Shown here: piece after piece, positions 61,565-64,000 of the stretch
How positions within the stretch are numbered: the first letter of the stretch is position 1
Layout of the letters: each line of letters begins with the position of its first letter
Assembly: GCF_001640805.2 (NCBI RefSeq)
Contig: NC_066851.1
Location: 5,630,196-5,694,195 of the forward strand
Direction of reading: 5' to 3'
Source of the DNA: Lates calcarifer
Lineage: Eukaryota; Chordata; Actinopteri; Centropomidae
Length of the DNA stretch: 64,000 bases
Position numbers and translations under genes: made by a program
The notes under the pieces: generated by a model
What the model was told of the DNA's origin: nothing
Database searches by the model: none
The model's input: only the letters and a program-made list of their open reading frames with translations

Positions 61565-62280
61565 ACCTATACTTGTATTAGACATTCAAAAAACGCCGTT
61601 CCACCTGTAACCTTTGTCAACCTCCACATACATCCTCAGCCAGGAACATCCACTGTAGCCTCCACCTGCAGATGCTTGCAGCAACATAGTTCATCCACCT
61701 ATGGCCTCTGCCTGAAACATGCAATGCTGCCTCCACCATCAGACTCTTGCAGACAGCAATAACCCAAGATTTTAATTCTCCTCCTATCAGTTTAGTTAGC
61801 TTACATAGGTTTTCGGTGAGATGTGTCCGTAGCTGTTTGACAGACTCTGCAGGTGGAGGCTGAGGCCTCTGTCTGCAAACTCTTATTCTGACACTCCGTC
61901 ATCTGTCAGGACACAAACACCATCTGCAAGCCACTATCTTGTTCCGCCCTCCATAAACCAGCCACCAAACTTGCAGTACCACCTCTACCTGCAGCTTCCT
62001 CATCCTGTAGTTTCTAAGAGACAGCTGAGGACAGGCCCTCAACCTACATCCTCTGCAGCTTCCTCCACTAGCAGATTCTGAAAGATAGCTTTAGTGTTCT
62101 CTGGTGACCAACTAATAAGCTGTACTGCACCTGAAACCTCTTCTGCCTGAAGCTTCCTCCAACCATCCACAGATCCAGTATCTCCGTGCAGCCCCTAGTA
62201 ACTGCTTTCAGTCACTGCCCACAGCCTTACCAGTAACCTCCTACCTCCACCGAGAGATGGTGGTAGCCTCCACCTTCATT
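61565..62280. repeat. Degenerate repeat region rich in CCTCCACCTGCAG-like units
   Basis: Variants of CTCCACCTGCAG, CCTCTGCCTG and CAGCTTCCTCC recur about every 40-70 bases, with one stretch in inverted orientation near 61850 (GCAGGTGGAGGCTGAGG). It looks like an old minisatellite with irregular spacing. No open frame spans it. Confidence 0.45.
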
Positions 62281-64000
62281 GCCTGTCAACTATGTACTAA
62301 CTTACCCAAAGGTAAGTCACAAATTTGTCATTCATGAAGTATTTTTACTAACTAACTTTGCATGTACTTCAGAATTTGTCAGTCCAAATTAATGCTTATT
62401 CTACTTACTCTACCAGGAAGTTATCTGCAGAGCTATGTCATGGTCTTGTGAATGTGGCCATTTCTGGTGTTTTCACCTTGAACAGCAGCTGTGACTTCTC
62501 ATCTGCTTCTTCTTCATCCTCTTCCTCCTCCTCATCCTTCAAGTTCACCACCAACTTCTGCTCAACCACCAAACTGAGAACACCTCTTCACATGGACCCT
62601 TTCACTCGAAACCAAGGTTTATGATCCTGACCTTTGACCTCTCTATTGCAAAGAAAGAGAGCTCCTTTAAAGGAATTGTTTGCCTACATGGTTCTGTTAT
62701 CAATAAATGCTATAAAAATTGTTCAGCTGAAGATGTTTTGCTGTAATACATGTTTATGTCAAAGCATGTAGTAGTATCTGTCCTCATTCAAACACCTTTT
62801 CATAGCATGTTTGTTCATGTTGATTTGCTAAAAGCAAAGGTGTCCTACACACTGGTCCTCTAAGTTGGTTTTGAGATTGCAGTGAGTTCTGTTTATGCCC
62901 ATGCAGATCTGAGAACAGTCCTGTGAACTTGTACAGCTGTCAAAGACCCACCGGTCATGCCAGCTGTGAATGCCATGTTAGACAATCCCCTGTTGTGCTT
63001 CAGTGCCTTTCCAGTATCAGTCAGTGCGACTGCATGCCAAACGTCTGTCTGTAACTGACAGTCTGTACAGGTCTCTCCTAAGGAAACTGGAATACCTTGT
63101 TCAAGCAGCTGAATTCAATTAAACTTTAACAGACACTTTAAAAGCTGAAAATGACATGGGTACAAAGCTCGAAGGAAAAAAAATCAACCAAGAACCTTTT
63201 GTCAAGCAAATCAGATCTTTAAAACATGTATTTCCAGCAGACAAAAGCATTTTTGTTTAATATTGCCCCTTCGTTGTTGACTTTACTTGCTCTTACATGT
63301 GTCTGTTTTATGAGCAGTTACACACTTGTGGCTCCTACTCTCTAGAGAATCGCTGCACCTAAACAGCTCCAGCACGTAACTTGTTCACTGTTTCCCTTGC
63401 TTCAAGTCTTTAGGTTAAGCTAAGCAAATCATCTGCTGGCTCTAGATGTATTTAGTATGTCGACATGAAAGTGGTGTTAATCTCCTCATCTAATTCTCAG
63501 CAAGAAAGCAAATAAACACATTTCTAAAAATAATGCCTTTATCACCTGCCTTAAAACATGCATCATTTAATAAAGATGGGGCATAATAATTTATGTTCAC
63601 ACTTGTGTCAGTAAAGACTGGATGTAATTATGGAAAATCATTAACACCCACTTATTACTTGCTATCAATTTCCACCCCTCTGGATGATTTTTGTTTAAGC
63701 TTTATGGTGTTTGGGGAAATGTGCTGTATTTATTGGGTACATCGTGTGTGGTACCTTTCACCATAAACTCTGAGCTAAACATCATATTCTAAAATCACAC
63801 AGACACACACATGCAAGAAAAGAAGTAAACTTTGACATATCTAATTTATTTTTGACTGTGATTGGCAAGAGGAGTTTTATTACACAGTTCTCCAGAGGGT
63901 TATAAAGGCTGCAGTAAAATTTATTGCATAATAAAATAAATATATATGAGAAATGGCAGGTGGGAAAAATTGGTTCTAAAATAACAGATGTTTTCACTTA
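62281..64000. other. Non-coding right edge of the window
   Basis: No gene is recognised. The AT-rich stretch 63500-63720 contains a MEF2-like CTAAAAATAA and several homeodomain-type ATTA cores, so a distal enhancer is possible but not demonstrated. Confidence 0.4.

Noticed and set aside
1..64000. CRISPR arrays, operons, integrated virus or reverse-transcriptase frames, tRNA or rRNA genes
   Set aside because: None was seen; repeats are simple or decayed, and no polymerase, integrase or capsid-type frame could be recognised.

Overview
This is vertebrate nuclear DNA, almost certainly from a teleost fish. It holds multi-exon genes with GT-AG introns, single-copy orthologues of human genes, compact introns, and dispersed repeats typical of fish genomes. 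I found no prokaryotic, viral or CRISPR features. The species cannot be named from the sequence; a percomorph-type fish is a reasonable guess.

Four protein-coding genes can be read exon by exon. From the left they are mia2 (minus, 18908 to 1476), gemin2 (plus, 19522 to 22447), pnn (minus, 28870 to 24217) and fbxo33 (minus, 48337 to 40549). mia2 encodes a TALI/cTAGE5-type cargo receptor of ER exit sites: signal peptide, SH3 domain, long acidic lumenal part, membrane helix, coiled coils and a proline-rich tail. A second first exon at 10580-10681 would start a short cTAGE5-like form. gemin2 encodes an SMN-complex subunit, pnn encodes pinin (a splicing-associated RS protein), and fbxo33 encodes an F-box substrate receptor. 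mia2 and gemin2 are divergent across about 0.6 kb; gemin2 and pnn converge on 22.4-24.2 kb. The gene set matches human chromosome 14q21 (GEMIN2, TRAPPC6B, PNN, MIA2, FBXO33), but order and orientation differ and trappc6b is not seen. The genes are neighbours by descent rather than one pathway, although gemin2 and pnn both serve RNA processing.

Region by region: 1-1475 is mia2 3' UTR and flank; 1.5-18.9 kb mia2; 19.5-22.9 kb gemin2; 23.5-28.9 kb pnn; 28.9-40.5 kb is non-coding and includes the fbxo33 3' UTR; 40.5-48.3 kb fbxo33; 48.3-64 kb is a gene-free stretch with decayed repeats, a long hairpin and microsatellites.

The most useful anomaly is a set of three single-base frame breaks in otherwise intact exons: two in mia2 exon 4 and one in the last fbxo33 exon. 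Each behaves as one extra base beside a short run, and removing them makes both coding lengths divisible by three. Assembly error is the simplest explanation. I did not find a convincing undescribed biological system.
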